NCBI RefSeq assembly: GCF_000321225.1
Contig: NW_004450467.1
Coordinates: forward strand, 771,099 to 835,098
Reading direction: 5' to 3'
Source of the DNA: Odobenus rosmarus divergens
Lineage: Eukaryota > Chordata > Mammalia > Carnivora > Odobenidae
Length of the DNA stretch: 64,000 bases
Shown: piece by piece, positions 53,448-62,496 of the stretch
Layout of the letters: every line of letters starts with the position of its first letter
Position numbering within the stretch: position 1 is the first letter of the stretch
Position numbers and translations under genes: made by a program
The notes under the pieces: generated by a model
What the model was told of the DNA's origin: nothing
Databases searched by the model: none
Seen by the model: only the letters and a program-made list of their open reading frames with translations

Positions 53448-54465
53448 TGCCGGAGTCCAGCTCCAGCAGGAAAGGGTTCCTCGAAGGAAAGGACGGCATC
53501 AGTGAATGAGGAGACACAGACACAGGATCAGGTTGTAAGCATCTCCCTCGATGGCCTCAGAGGGACTTTTTTTATTCATTAGAATATTTCCTTGTTTTTC
53601 CATTCTTTCATAACATGTGATTTTATTTTTTACGTTTTATCGCAATCATTTCGGATTTAAAAAACAGAGCGTGACCGTGCGAGACAAAGCGTGACCTATA
53701 AAGGTTATCTACAGTTTATTCTTTCTCCAAAGGCAGCTTACAGTGTGTGCACCCTATCTTATCAAAGTACTTATTCCATTTCTATATGTTTTTGTCTCTT
53801 GTCCTTGCTCCATAGACACCACGGAGGATTACTCCTCTTAATCCTTTCCCAGAGGCTGTCAGATGATGCCCGCACCCTTTTTCCCTTAATCTTGTACCAT
53901 TTGTTCATGTCCTCACCATCAACTCCAGTATAAGGAATGGGAGGAGTAGGGGTAAGGAAGTTAATCCTACTGCAGGGCTTGCCTCGAGGGGCATAGCAGA
54001 GGTGGCCTCCTATTTTGTATGCAACATAGGGAGGTCCCTGTACTGTGGGAATGACATGAGATGCCCTTCTCTCAGAACCCTGGTGCTTCTGAGGTGCCTG
54101 TGGGATCTCATCAATAGGAATTTTTACCGGGCCTGGATCCAACAGCTCCCTTAAACGAAGCTTATCAAAGAACTCCACGTTGCTCATGTTAGATGAATTA
54201 CAGATTGGAGGACATTGGGTAATTTTACTTCTTGGCCCATCGTCAACCTTCTTGGAATCAGTTTCGTTATGATTGCTTGCATAGGCATAACTAAATTTAT
54301 AAATCATTTTATCATGAAACCCTAGAAAAAGTCCCATGATTATAAAGATTGCCACAAATAAAATGAAAGGAAGTAGCAGGAGCCAGCTGTGGAGTCTCCT
54401 GATTTTCAGGATTATCCCCCATACTTGGACTTTGTCAAACAGCATGAGTAGCTTGGCTTGTGCTG
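53448..54465 (-). mobile_element. Solitary LTR, betaretrovirus (MMTV-like)
   Basis: A 1018-bp insertion lies precisely between two AATATT copies inside an L1. Six-base duplications are typical of betaretroviral integration. On the minus strand it ends GGACTCCGGCA, the CA end expected of an LTR. Candidate poly(A) signals AATAAA lie at 53720-53715 and 53576-53571, followed by about 120 bases that would be R-U5. The U3 part is almost entirely the Sag-like ORF, as in MMTV. The other terminus reads CAGCAC rather than TG, so it is mutated or the boundary is slightly off. There are no gag, pol or env remnants and no second LTR. It has the same orientation as MYO3A, about 26 kb upstream of its start codon. 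Confidence 0.8.
53771..54445 (-). CDS. Superantigen (Sag)-like LTR ORF, likely C-terminally short
   Basis: This is an uninterrupted 224-codon ORF that starts 20 bases inside the LTR and fills its U3. The predicted product is a type II membrane protein: a short basic N-terminus (KIRR at about 14-17), one hydrophobic segment at about 21-43, then an extracellular part with three N-glycosylation sequons (N60, N83, N86) and cysteines. The C-terminal third has PYTG (171-174), a Trp/Lys-rich stretch, LWERIKRS (199-206) and NPPWC (206-210), in the order and spacing of the MMTV Sag protein. In MMTV, Sag presents on MHC class II and stimulates T cells by their V-beta chain. Compared with the roughly 320 residues of MMTV Sag, this ORF stops about 15 residues after NPPWC, so the V-beta-contacting C-terminus appears to be missing or unrelated. 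Function is therefore doubtful. The assignment rests on topology, location and motifs, not on a search. Confidence 0.7.
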   Translation of the reverse strand: MLFDKVQVWGIILKIRRLHSWLLLLPFILFVAIFIIMGLFLGFHDKMIYKFSYAYASNHNETDSKKVDDGPRSKITQCPPICNSSNMSNVEFFDKLRLRELLDPGPVKIPIDEIPQAPQKHQGSERRASHVIPTVQGPPYVAYKIGGHLCYAPRGKPCSRINFLTPTPPIPYTGVDGEDMNKWYKIKGKRVRASSDSLWERIKRSNPPWCLWSKDKRQKHIEME

Positions 54466-54471
54466 AATATT
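54466..54471. repeat. LTR target-site duplication, right
   Basis: AATATT, identical to 53442-53447. Confidence 0.85.
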
Positions 54472-54860
54472 TAAGATTTACAATCTTAGCAACTTTTACG
54501 TATATAATACAGTATTAATTATTAGCTATCATCCCCATCTATACATTATATCCCCAGAACGTATTCATCTTACACCTGGAAGGTTGTACCCTTTGACCAA
54601 CATCTCCCCATTTCCCCACCCTGTAGCCCCTGGCAACCGTCATTCTACTCTCTATTTCTAGGAATTTAGCTTTTTTATTTTCTACCTCTGAGGGATATCA
54701 TAGAGTATTTGTCATTCTTTGTCTGACACTTATCATGATGCCCTCAAGATTCATCCAAGTTGTGACAAATGGCAGGATTTCCTTCCTTCTCATGGTTGAA
54801 TAACATTCCATTGTATATATACATCTTCTTTATCTGCTCATCTGCTGACAGATATCTGGG

Positions 54861-55415
54861 TTGAATATTCCTAATTTAGCAGCATCATGCAAATTGTCAC
54901 CACTCAGGAAACTTAACAGTGAGTCCAGTAATCCCGTAGAGTGGTTATTTGGATGCTCCTGGGTAGATACACATGCCGCAATGTGGTAGAGATGGATGGA
55001 GGATCCAAGAAGAATCAATTTTGGAAGGAAATGACCTAAAAACATAGAATCAAGTTCCTGTTTTCCACTCCGTTACCAGGGATTTTAGAAATCTTATGCC
55101 TGACTTTAAAAATTATGGAACTAACAAAGCATTCAGTCTTTTTGTATGATCCGATAGTGGGATGTGAGGAATTTTCAGGTCAAAAGGCATGTGTGTTAGT
55201 ATCTCTTATTGACATTGTAATATTAGAGATAACCTCCGGGAGATCCTGAACATATTCAGGCAAAAGCAGGCAAACAAACATTCAGGATGTTACAAGTATA
55301 GAAAATCCTTGGGGTTAAACATGGCAGGCAGTAAGTATAAGAGAGTAAAGAGAATGAAAATATCCTAGAGTCATAAAAGTACTGCCAATTTATGAGAGTC
55401 CTTCAAAAATACTCT
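54861..55415. other. Gene-free stretch
   Basis: Nothing recognised. Confidence 0.5.
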
Positions 55416-55603
55416 CTATTCTTTTTTTTAAAAGGTTTATTTTATTTGAGAGAGAGATAGAGCGGGGGAAGGGGCAGAGGGAGAGAGAAACTTAAGCAGA
55501 CTCTGTGCTGAGCACGGAGCCCAATCTCATGACCCTGAGGTCATGACCTGAGCCAAAACCAAGACTCCGGCGCTTAACCAACTGCGTCACCCAGGCGCCC
55601 CCC
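55416..55603 (-). mobile_element. Can-SINE
   Basis: Reverse copy with a tail rearrangement (AAAAGGTTTATTTTATTTGAG); TSD AAAATACTCT at about 55406-55415 and 55604-55613. Confidence 0.93.
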
Positions 55604-55613
55604 AAAATACTCT

Positions 55614-56743
55614 TGGTATGGTATTCTACAATACCCAGCATGTTTTAGTTATCTAGACCTTTCCAGACCATTACATTTCAAGAGAGTTTATTTCACTTAC
55701 TTTGGTTTATTTTTCCCACAAAAATCTCAACTCTTATTCTAGCTTAGCAGTAAAAAAATTAGGGTTCATCATACACATTTAATTAATTTATTATCAGTTG
55801 CAACTCTTGGCTATGAACAATGAACAATATGTATTTGCAATTTGTACATTATTTAAAGTTTCTGTGCCTCAATTTACTCATCTAGAAAATGGTGAAAAAT
55901 AAGAATATTATCTACACCATAGAGCTATTTTGAGGATTAAATGAAGTTATCACTATAGGAACTCTATAAGTGGCATATAATACATAATTAACATATATTA
56001 GCTCTAATTATTATATCAGTATTATATCAGTATTATAATTAGCATCTTCCACTCACAGAAGGATTTCAGGACTCCTATTACAAAACTCTTTTCTTCATAT
56101 TCCAATATGCCAGCTATTTGAATCAAGAAACTCGGATAATTTCACGGAGAGTCGTCTTTGTAATCTCATAGAAAGAAAGTGGCCTTTATTATCGTTGAGA
56201 TTCACTCTAGTACTAGCTGCGAGAATTTTGTACAATTCTTTAATTTCTCTGAACATTATTTGTTTCTTTTGTATGACAAAATAACTATTATTAACACCTT
56301 CACAGAGAAACGTATACTCAAGTTCAGAGATGTTAAGGACTAAAAAGATAATACGTAAGTTCCAGTACTTTGTTGACTCATTAAATGGTAACTACTGCTT
56401 TTAGTTGTTTTTTGTTGATTTTTTTGTTTTGTTTTTTTTTTTCAGGAAAACCCTGATACTAAAACTATGTGTTTCTTCAAACCAAGGTAGCCAAAGTCAA
56501 GGCTAACAGAGATTTTTCCCTCCAGAAGTACCCCTTACGAATTGAATGTTTCCTACTTCTTTCCTGCCCAGTATTAAGTCTTCTGCAGATATCTAAATAA
56601 AGAGGTGACCATGGCTTCCAAAAACCTACTATTTTATGTTAATCATATTCCTTTATTGAATGAGGACCCTGAATTGTGTAAATGAATCCTATCTTCCTTT
56701 CAGGTAGGTGATCGAATGTACTGAAATAAAAAGACACACGTAG
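55614..56743. other. Gene-free stretch with a MIR
   Basis: A MIR in reverse lies at about 55860-55985 (TGTGCCTCAATTTACTCATC, GAGGATTAAATGAAGTTATC). Otherwise nothing. Confidence 0.55.
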
Positions 56744-56941
56744 GTGCGCCTGGGTGGCTCAGTGTTAAGCGTCTGCCTTCAGCTCAGGTCATGATCGCAG
56801 GGTCCTGGGATTGAGCCCCACATCGGGCTCCCTGCTCAGTGGGAAACCTACTTCTCCCTCTCCCACTCCCCCTGCTTGGGTTCCCTTTCTCGCTGTCTCA
56901 CTCTCTCTCTGTCAAATAAATAAAATCTTAAAAAAAAAAAA
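56744..56941 (+). mobile_element. Can-SINE
   Basis: Forward copy; perfect 15-bp TSD AAAAGACACACGTAG at 56729-56743 and 56942-56956. Confidence 0.95.
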
Positions 56942-56956
56942 AAAAGACACACGTAG

Positions 56957-58680
56957 CAATTGCCTGGCTCCTTCTCAGGGCTAACATGCCCAGGGGTCTG
57001 GTTCTGTCCCTCAAGAGAGAACCTCGCTCGAGTTCTCGCAGAGGAGGACAGAGTGCTGCCGCTCACCTGCATCACATTTCCTTTAACTGATCTCATCCAA
57101 ACTGAAAGGAGCCCCAGAAGAACAGCCCCAGAGCTGAAGCCAGATCCACCCATTCTAGTGAGGAATCATATGGGCAAGTACAGGTGAATCACAGAACAAA
57201 CGGAAGCAACCATTCTTAGGAAACAATGGCATTTTGTCCATGTTTATGTGCTAGTTCATTATTGCCGAAACGTCCTTCTTTGGCAGAGACTTTCAAAAAC
57301 ACTGTACTTTGGGGGCAGTCAGCACCAGAGCAGAAAGAGAAGAAAAAGAGGAGGGTTGGAAAAGTCAACAGAAAAAATAAATTTTGCATATCCCACTCCA
57401 AAATGAGCCTCCTTCAACACAATGGGAAGGGCACAGAAGGACTACGTAAGTGTCATTTAACAACTGTGAACTAGAGTTTTTAGGCAAACAGGGTTCAGGG
57501 TGAACTTTTCCGGATTAGCAATATAATTAGCCTTCGCTATGATTATAATAATTAACAGGCCAAGGGTTCAGGATGTGTATGTTTTGTTCTGTTTGATTTA
57601 AGCAACACCAATAAAAATTCCAATGCTCATTCTCTTCTGAAAGTTCCTGAAGCTGAAATGAAGGCATAGCCTTATCTTCTACATGAAGAACTCATCTCTG
57701 ATTCCAAAACTGTATGAATTCAAGGCTGAGAAGCATCAAATGATGGGGTGATGCAAGTCATCCTGCTGGTGTTAAATTATACATTTGCTTAAAGCTGAGG
57801 TAAAGTAATCCCACAGAGTTTGTTAAAATATTTACATTGCTAATTAGTGTAATGGGAGCAGGAGATTCTATACAAGATAGCTCTGAAAAGGAGGAAAACC
57901 AGGAAAACAAATGTTAAAAAACATAAAGAAATAAAAAGAAAGGACAAGATCCACCTTTGGAAATACATTTTCAAATGTTTACAGATGCAAGACATGTTTC
58001 CCCCCGCCGAAGTCCACCAAATATGTGGTTTTTATACCTCTGAGGGTACAGGCTTTGATGCTTAAAAACATATGCAGGGACATCTTTCAGGCAGAGCAAA
58101 TTAGAGCAAATCATTCTAGCCCTTGCTGAGGGTGGCTCTCCCCATTGGTGCAGACTGTGGATGAGCTGCTTAGCTGGAGGGGTGAGCACTAAGAACTACG
58201 CTTCTTGTGGTGCCAAAAAGAAATCGATGCCTAAATGTACGTTTGATGCTACAAAGCCACAAAGTTCCCATTACCTTCAAGAAAAAGAATGAGGTCACCA
58301 TACTTCCTTCCATATATATCTGTGGCCCTCTTTGTTGATTGTAACCCTGATGGTATCATTAATTCTCGTTTCAACGAATTCCTACATACAAGGTAACATA
58401 TCGAGAACTGACTATGCCATATGCCCAAGAGGCTCTTTGCGTATATCCTTTACTATAATTCTCACAAGACCCTGAGTGGACTGGAAAGAAATTGGCATTT
58501 CCATTTTACAGAAGAGTGAAGTAAGGCTGAGAGAGGCTGAGCAACTAACCCAAGGCAGTACTGTGTATTAAGTGGTGGCCTCAGGTAGTGAGAAGCTCGT
58601 TTATACGCAGTTGAGTTTTATAGAGTAGGGGATACATTGCAGACTTTCTTATTTTAAAACTTGCCTAAAATAATAAATTC
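56957..58680. other. Gene-free stretch with a MIR
   Basis: A MIR lies at about 58420-58565 (TTTACTATAATTCTCACAAG, GGCTGAGCAACTAACCCAAG). The 56957-57230 block is GC-richer but shows no recognised exon. Confidence 0.5.
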
Positions 58681-58866
58681 TTTTTTTTTTTAAGACTTTA
58701 TTTATTTATTTTGGCAGAGAGGGATCACAAGCAGGGGGAGTAGGAGAGGGAGAAGCAGGTTTCCCGTGGAGCAGGGAGCCCGATGTGGGGCTCGATCCCA
58801 GGACCCTGAGATCAGGACCTGAGCCGAAGGCAGATGCTTAAGGGACTGAGCCACCCAGGTGCCTCA
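58681..58866 (-). mobile_element. Can-SINE
   Basis: Reverse copy ending GCCACCCAGGTGCCTC. Confidence 0.92.
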
Positions 58867-59004
58867 GGTTTTTTTTTAGATACTTTGTTTACAGACAATT
58901 GTTCAGATAAGAAATGGGGGAATTTGATGTGCCAAATTGGTTGACTGCCTTTTAAAACAAATTCTGGCAAAAAACATAAAATATAACATTTACCATTTTA
59001 TTTT

Positions 59005-59189
59005 TTTTTAATTAATTTATTTAACAGAGAGGAAGTGTGATAGAGCACAAGCAGGGGGAGGGGCAGAGAGAGAGGGAGAAAGCAGGCTGGGCAAGTAGCC
59101 CGCCCGACGCGGGGCTTGATCCCAGGACCCTGGAATCCTGACCTGAATCAAAGGCAGATGCTTAACCGACTGAGCCACCCAGGCGCCCC
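59005..59189 (-). mobile_element. Can-SINE nested in L1
   Basis: Reverse copy with an atypical tail (TTTTTTTTAATTAATTTATT) and head complement GCCACCCAGGCGCCCC. Confidence 0.9.
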
Positions 59190-59229
59190 ACATTTTAGTT
59201 ATTTTTAAGTGTACATTTCAGTGGCATTA

Positions 59230-59420
59230 TTTTTTTTTTTTAAAGATTTTATTTATTTATTTATTTGAGAGAGAGAGAGCACGAGAGGGAAGAGGGTCAG
59301 AGAGAGAAGCAGACTCCCTGCCAAGCAGGGAGCCCGATGTGGGACTCGATCCCGGGACTCCAGGATCATGACCTGAGCCGAAGGCAGTCGCTTAACCAAC
59401 TGAGCCACCCAGGCGCCCCC
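59230..59420 (-). mobile_element. Can-SINE nested in L1
   Basis: Full-length reverse copy; TSD ATTTCAGTGGCATTA at 59215-59229 and 59421-59435. Confidence 0.96.
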
Positions 59421-59868
59421 ATTTCAGTGGCATTAAATACATTCACACTGTTGTGCAACCATCATCACCACCATCCACCCACAAAACTTTTCATCTTGTA
59501 AACCTGAAATTCTGTCCCCATTAACAGTATAACTAGCATTTTCCATTCCCCCTGGCCCTGAGCACCACAAGAAGCAACAGTTCTCAGTGCTCACCCCTCC
59601 ATTCTACTTTTTGTCTCTATGAATTGAGTATCTAGGTAACTCATATAAGTGAATCACATAGTATTTGTCCTTTTGTGACTGTCTTACTTCACTGAGCATG
59701 AAGTCTTCAAGGCTCATCCATGTTATAGCATGTGTCAGAATTTCCTTCCTTTTTAAGATTGAATACTAATCCATTGTGCATATACACCACATTTTGTTTA
59801 TCCATTCACCCAACCATGGACACTTGGATTGCTTTCACCTCTTGCCTATTAAGAGGAATGCTGCTGTG

Positions 59869-60048
59869 GGGATGCCTGGGTGGCTCAGTTGGTTAAGCGT
59901 CTACCTTTGGCTCAGGTCATGATCCCAGGGTCCTGGGATTGAGTCTCTCAGCGGGGAGTCTGCTTCTCCCTCTGACCCTCCCCCCTCTTGTGCTCTCTTT
60001 CTCTCTCTCTCAAATAAATAAATAAAATCTTTTTAAAAAGAAGAAGAA
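59869..60048 (+). mobile_element. Can-SINE nested in L1
   Basis: Forward copy lacking part of the box after GGGATTGAGTC; TSD GAATGCTGCT(G/A)TG at 59856-59868 and from 60049. Confidence 0.94.
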
Positions 60049-60244
60049 GAATGCTGCTATGAACATGGATGTTTGTGCAAACATCTCTTCAAGTCTCTGC
60101 TTTCAAGCTTTTTGGGTATATACCCAACCGTGGTGTTGCTGGATCAAATTATAATTCTATTTTTAATTTTTTGAGGAAACTACTATTTTCCACAAAAGTT
60201 GTACCATTTTACATTCCCACCAACACTGCACAAGGTTTCCAGTT

Positions 60245-60557
60245 TCTTTTTTTTTTTTTAAGATTTTATTTATTTATTTATTTATTTGACAGAGAGAGCA
60301 TAAGCATAGGGAGCAGCAGAGGGAGAGGGAGCATTTATTTCCTCATGTGTAACATGGGGATAATAATATTGACTTCACAGAAATGTTGTAAGGATTAAAC
60401 ATATGTGAAAACAATACGTTTCACAAAACGTATGTGAAAACATTATGTCACATACTCCCCCGCAGGGAGCCCGATGAGGGGCTCGATCCCAGGACCCTGG
60501 GATCATGACCTGAGCTGAAGCCTGATGCTTAACTGACTGAGCCACCCAGGCACCCCA
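60245..60557 (-). mobile_element. Can-SINE split by an internal insertion
   Basis: The tail half is 60245-60331 and the head half about 60460-60557, together one reverse Can-SINE. The 60332-60458 insert is not SINE; it matches 60811-60896 in inverted orientation. Confidence 0.92.
60332..60458. repeat. Inverted duplicate of 60811-60896, inserted in a SINE
   Basis: Read in reverse complement, about 85 bases match 60811-60896 with roughly four substitutions and a 3-base insertion. The end also repeats ATGTGAAAACA. Confidence 0.9.
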
Positions 60558-60810
60558 GGGTTTCCACTTTCTCCACATCCTCTTCAACATTTGTTATGTT
60601 GTTTTTGATAGTAGCCATTTTCATGGGTGGGGGGTGAGATTGATAGCCTTTTAATGTATAGGTTTGCTTCTGCATAGAAAGGTAGGAAACTTCATAGATA
60701 TCCCAAAATATCCTCTCCATTTACTAACAACTGAATCTAAATTTCTTTGCATTGTGTGAATCATTCAAGGCTCTCAATAAAATGGATATTAGTTATTAAT
60801 GATTAATAGC

Positions 60811-60910
60811 ATTTGTGAAATTGTTTTCACATACGTTTAATCCTTACAACATTTCTGTGAGGTCAATATTATTATCCCCATGATACACGTGAGGAAACTG
60901 AGGTCTGAAC
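60811..60910 (+). repeat. MIR core, source of the inverted duplication
   Basis: GTTTAATCCTTACAACATTT, TATTATTATCCCCAT and GAGGAAACTGAGGTC are the MIR 3' core; this copy sits in ordinary flanking sequence. Confidence 0.8.
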
Positions 60911-61048
60911 TGGTCAAGAGCTCAGAGACTCAACCTCGGATCCTCTGGCTCCAAATCCTGGATAATCCCACACTGCTGGAGGCTGGAGGCAGTTAGGAGG
61001 GGTGTTAAAAGAGGAAATTATTATCACTGGTTAAAAATTATTGGATTG

Positions 61049-61171
61049 AGGGCGCCTGGGTGGCTCAGTCGTTAAGCGTCTGCCTTCGGCTCAGGTCATG
61101 ATCCCGGGGTCCTGGTATCGAGTCCCGCATCGGGCTCCCTGCTCCGCGGGAAGCCTGCTTCTCCCTCTCCC
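61049..61171 (+). mobile_element. Can-SINE, left part, cut by assembly gap
   Basis: Forward head and body up to CTCCCTCTCCC, then N. AAATTATTGGATTG lies before it (61035-61048) and again at 61566-61579 beyond the gap. Confidence 0.9.
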
Positions 61172-61486
61172 NNNNNNNNNNNNNNNNNNNNNNNNNNNNN
61201 NNNNNNNNNNNNNNNNNNNNNNNNNNNNNNNNNNNNNNNNNNNNNNNNNNNNNNNNNNNNNNNNNNNNNNNNNNNNNNNNNNNNNNNNNNNNNNNNNNNN
61301 NNNNNNNNNNNNNNNNNNNNNNNNNNNNNNNNNNNNNNNNNNNNNNNNNNNNNNNNNNNNNNNNNNNNNNNNNNNNNNNNNNNNNNNNNNNNNNNNNNNN
61401 NNNNNNNNNNNNNNNNNNNNNNNNNNNNNNNNNNNNNNNNNNNNNNNNNNNNNNNNNNNNNNNNNNNNNNNNNNNNNNNNNNNNNN
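61172..61486. other. Assembly gap, 315 N
   Basis: Run of N. Open frames spanning it are artefacts. Confidence 1.
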
Positions 61487-61541
61487 GATCATGACCTGAG
61501 CCGAAGGCAGTCGCTCAACCAACTGAGCCACCCAGGCGGCC
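61487..61541 (-). mobile_element. Can-SINE, head part, opposite orientation
   Basis: GATCATGACCTGAGCCGAAG to GCCACCCAGGCGGCC: the head complement of a second SINE whose body lies in the gap. Confidence 0.9.
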
Positions 61542-61579
61542 TAATTAAACCATTAAAAAAAAAAAAAATTATTGGATTG

Positions 61580-62284
61580 GTGAGTAGAGAGCAAGACCTG
61601 AGGGAGTGTGGAATTTGGAACTCCTAAATTTGATGGTTAGGTTGAAGTGAAACTAAATTCAAGTGAAGGATCCCATGATCTGAAGTGGGGGAGCTCTTAG
61701 AGGAGAAGAATGTTGGAGTGAAAATTGAAGAAAACTGAGTATAAGCATAACGAATTTTACTCTTTTGCAGAGTGAGGGCTTTGCCTTCTTGTGGATTTGC
61801 TACTGACACACCTTGAAACACTGCACAAGATTGTTTCTCTCCCTCTGTTTTTGACCTGAAAAACAGAGACCACTCTCTTCCTTACAGGAAAAGCCAAAGC
61901 ATTTGAATCTGTAACATTTTCTAAGCTTCTTGGAGAAAAATGCTCACTGAATTTTATTTACTTGATTTCACTCTGAAAATGACAATGGTAATTAAACATT
62001 TTCTGTGTTTAACACAGAACTTGAATATTTAGAATGAAATGCTGTATATGGAAGTGTTAAATTCCCTTTCAGAAATTGTTATATTATAGCTCCAAAATTA
62101 CTATGGACACCATTCATTTAAGAAATAAACCTTTAGTAAATGTTTGACTATCTAATAATGCAATTTAAAAAATTGCTTCAAGATTAATGTTTTATGATAA
62201 GTTGGACAGTAAGAAATAGAAAGATCAGACATTATGATCCCATTCACTTGTTCATTATCTAATCAACTGACACTAAGAACTTTA
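61580..62284. other. Gene-free stretch
   Basis: Nothing recognised. Confidence 0.5.
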
Positions 62285-62480
62285 CTTTTTTTAAATGTTT
62301 TATTTATTTATTCATGAGAGTCAGAGAGAGAGAGAGAGAGGCAGAGGCAGAAAGAGTGGGAGAGGGAGAAGCAGGCTCCCCGCAGAGCAGGGAGCCTGAT
62401 GCGGGACTCTATCCTAGGACTCTGGGATCATGATCTGAGCTGAAGGCAGACGCTTAACCATCTGAGCCACCCAGGCGCCC
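62285..62480 (-). mobile_element. Can-SINE
   Basis: Reverse copy; TSD GACACTAAGAACTTTA at 62269-62284 and 62481-62496. Confidence 0.96.
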
Positions 62481-62496
62481 GACACTAAGAACTTTA

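Larger units (their letters stand above)
53285..54860 (-). mobile_element. Old L1 3' region, antisense, split by an LTR
   Basis: The left part ends TTTTTGTGGTGAGAATATT and the right part resumes AATATTTAAGATTTACAATC, continuous L1 3' sequence once the LTR and one AATATT are removed. It continues to about 54860 (CAACATCTCCCCATTTCCCC). Confidence 0.85.
58960..60650 (-). mobile_element. Old L1 3' region, antisense, with four nested SINEs
   Basis: Plus strand carries the L1 complement in order: GTACATTTCAGTGGCATTA, TTGTGCAACCATCATCACC, ATTTTGTTTATCCATTCACC, TTGGGTATATACCCAACCGT, TTTTACATTCCCACCAACAC and TTTTGATAGTAGCCATTTTC. Confidence 0.9.

Noticed and set aside
53771..54445. First thought: a retroviral Env fragment
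   Set aside because: The ORF lies wholly within an LTR, starts at its 5' edge, has a single N-terminal type II anchor and has Sag-type motifs; no furin site, fusion peptide or heptad region is seen.
61091..61531. Open frames of 133-146 codons
   Set aside because: They consist mostly of N-run filler between two SINE heads.
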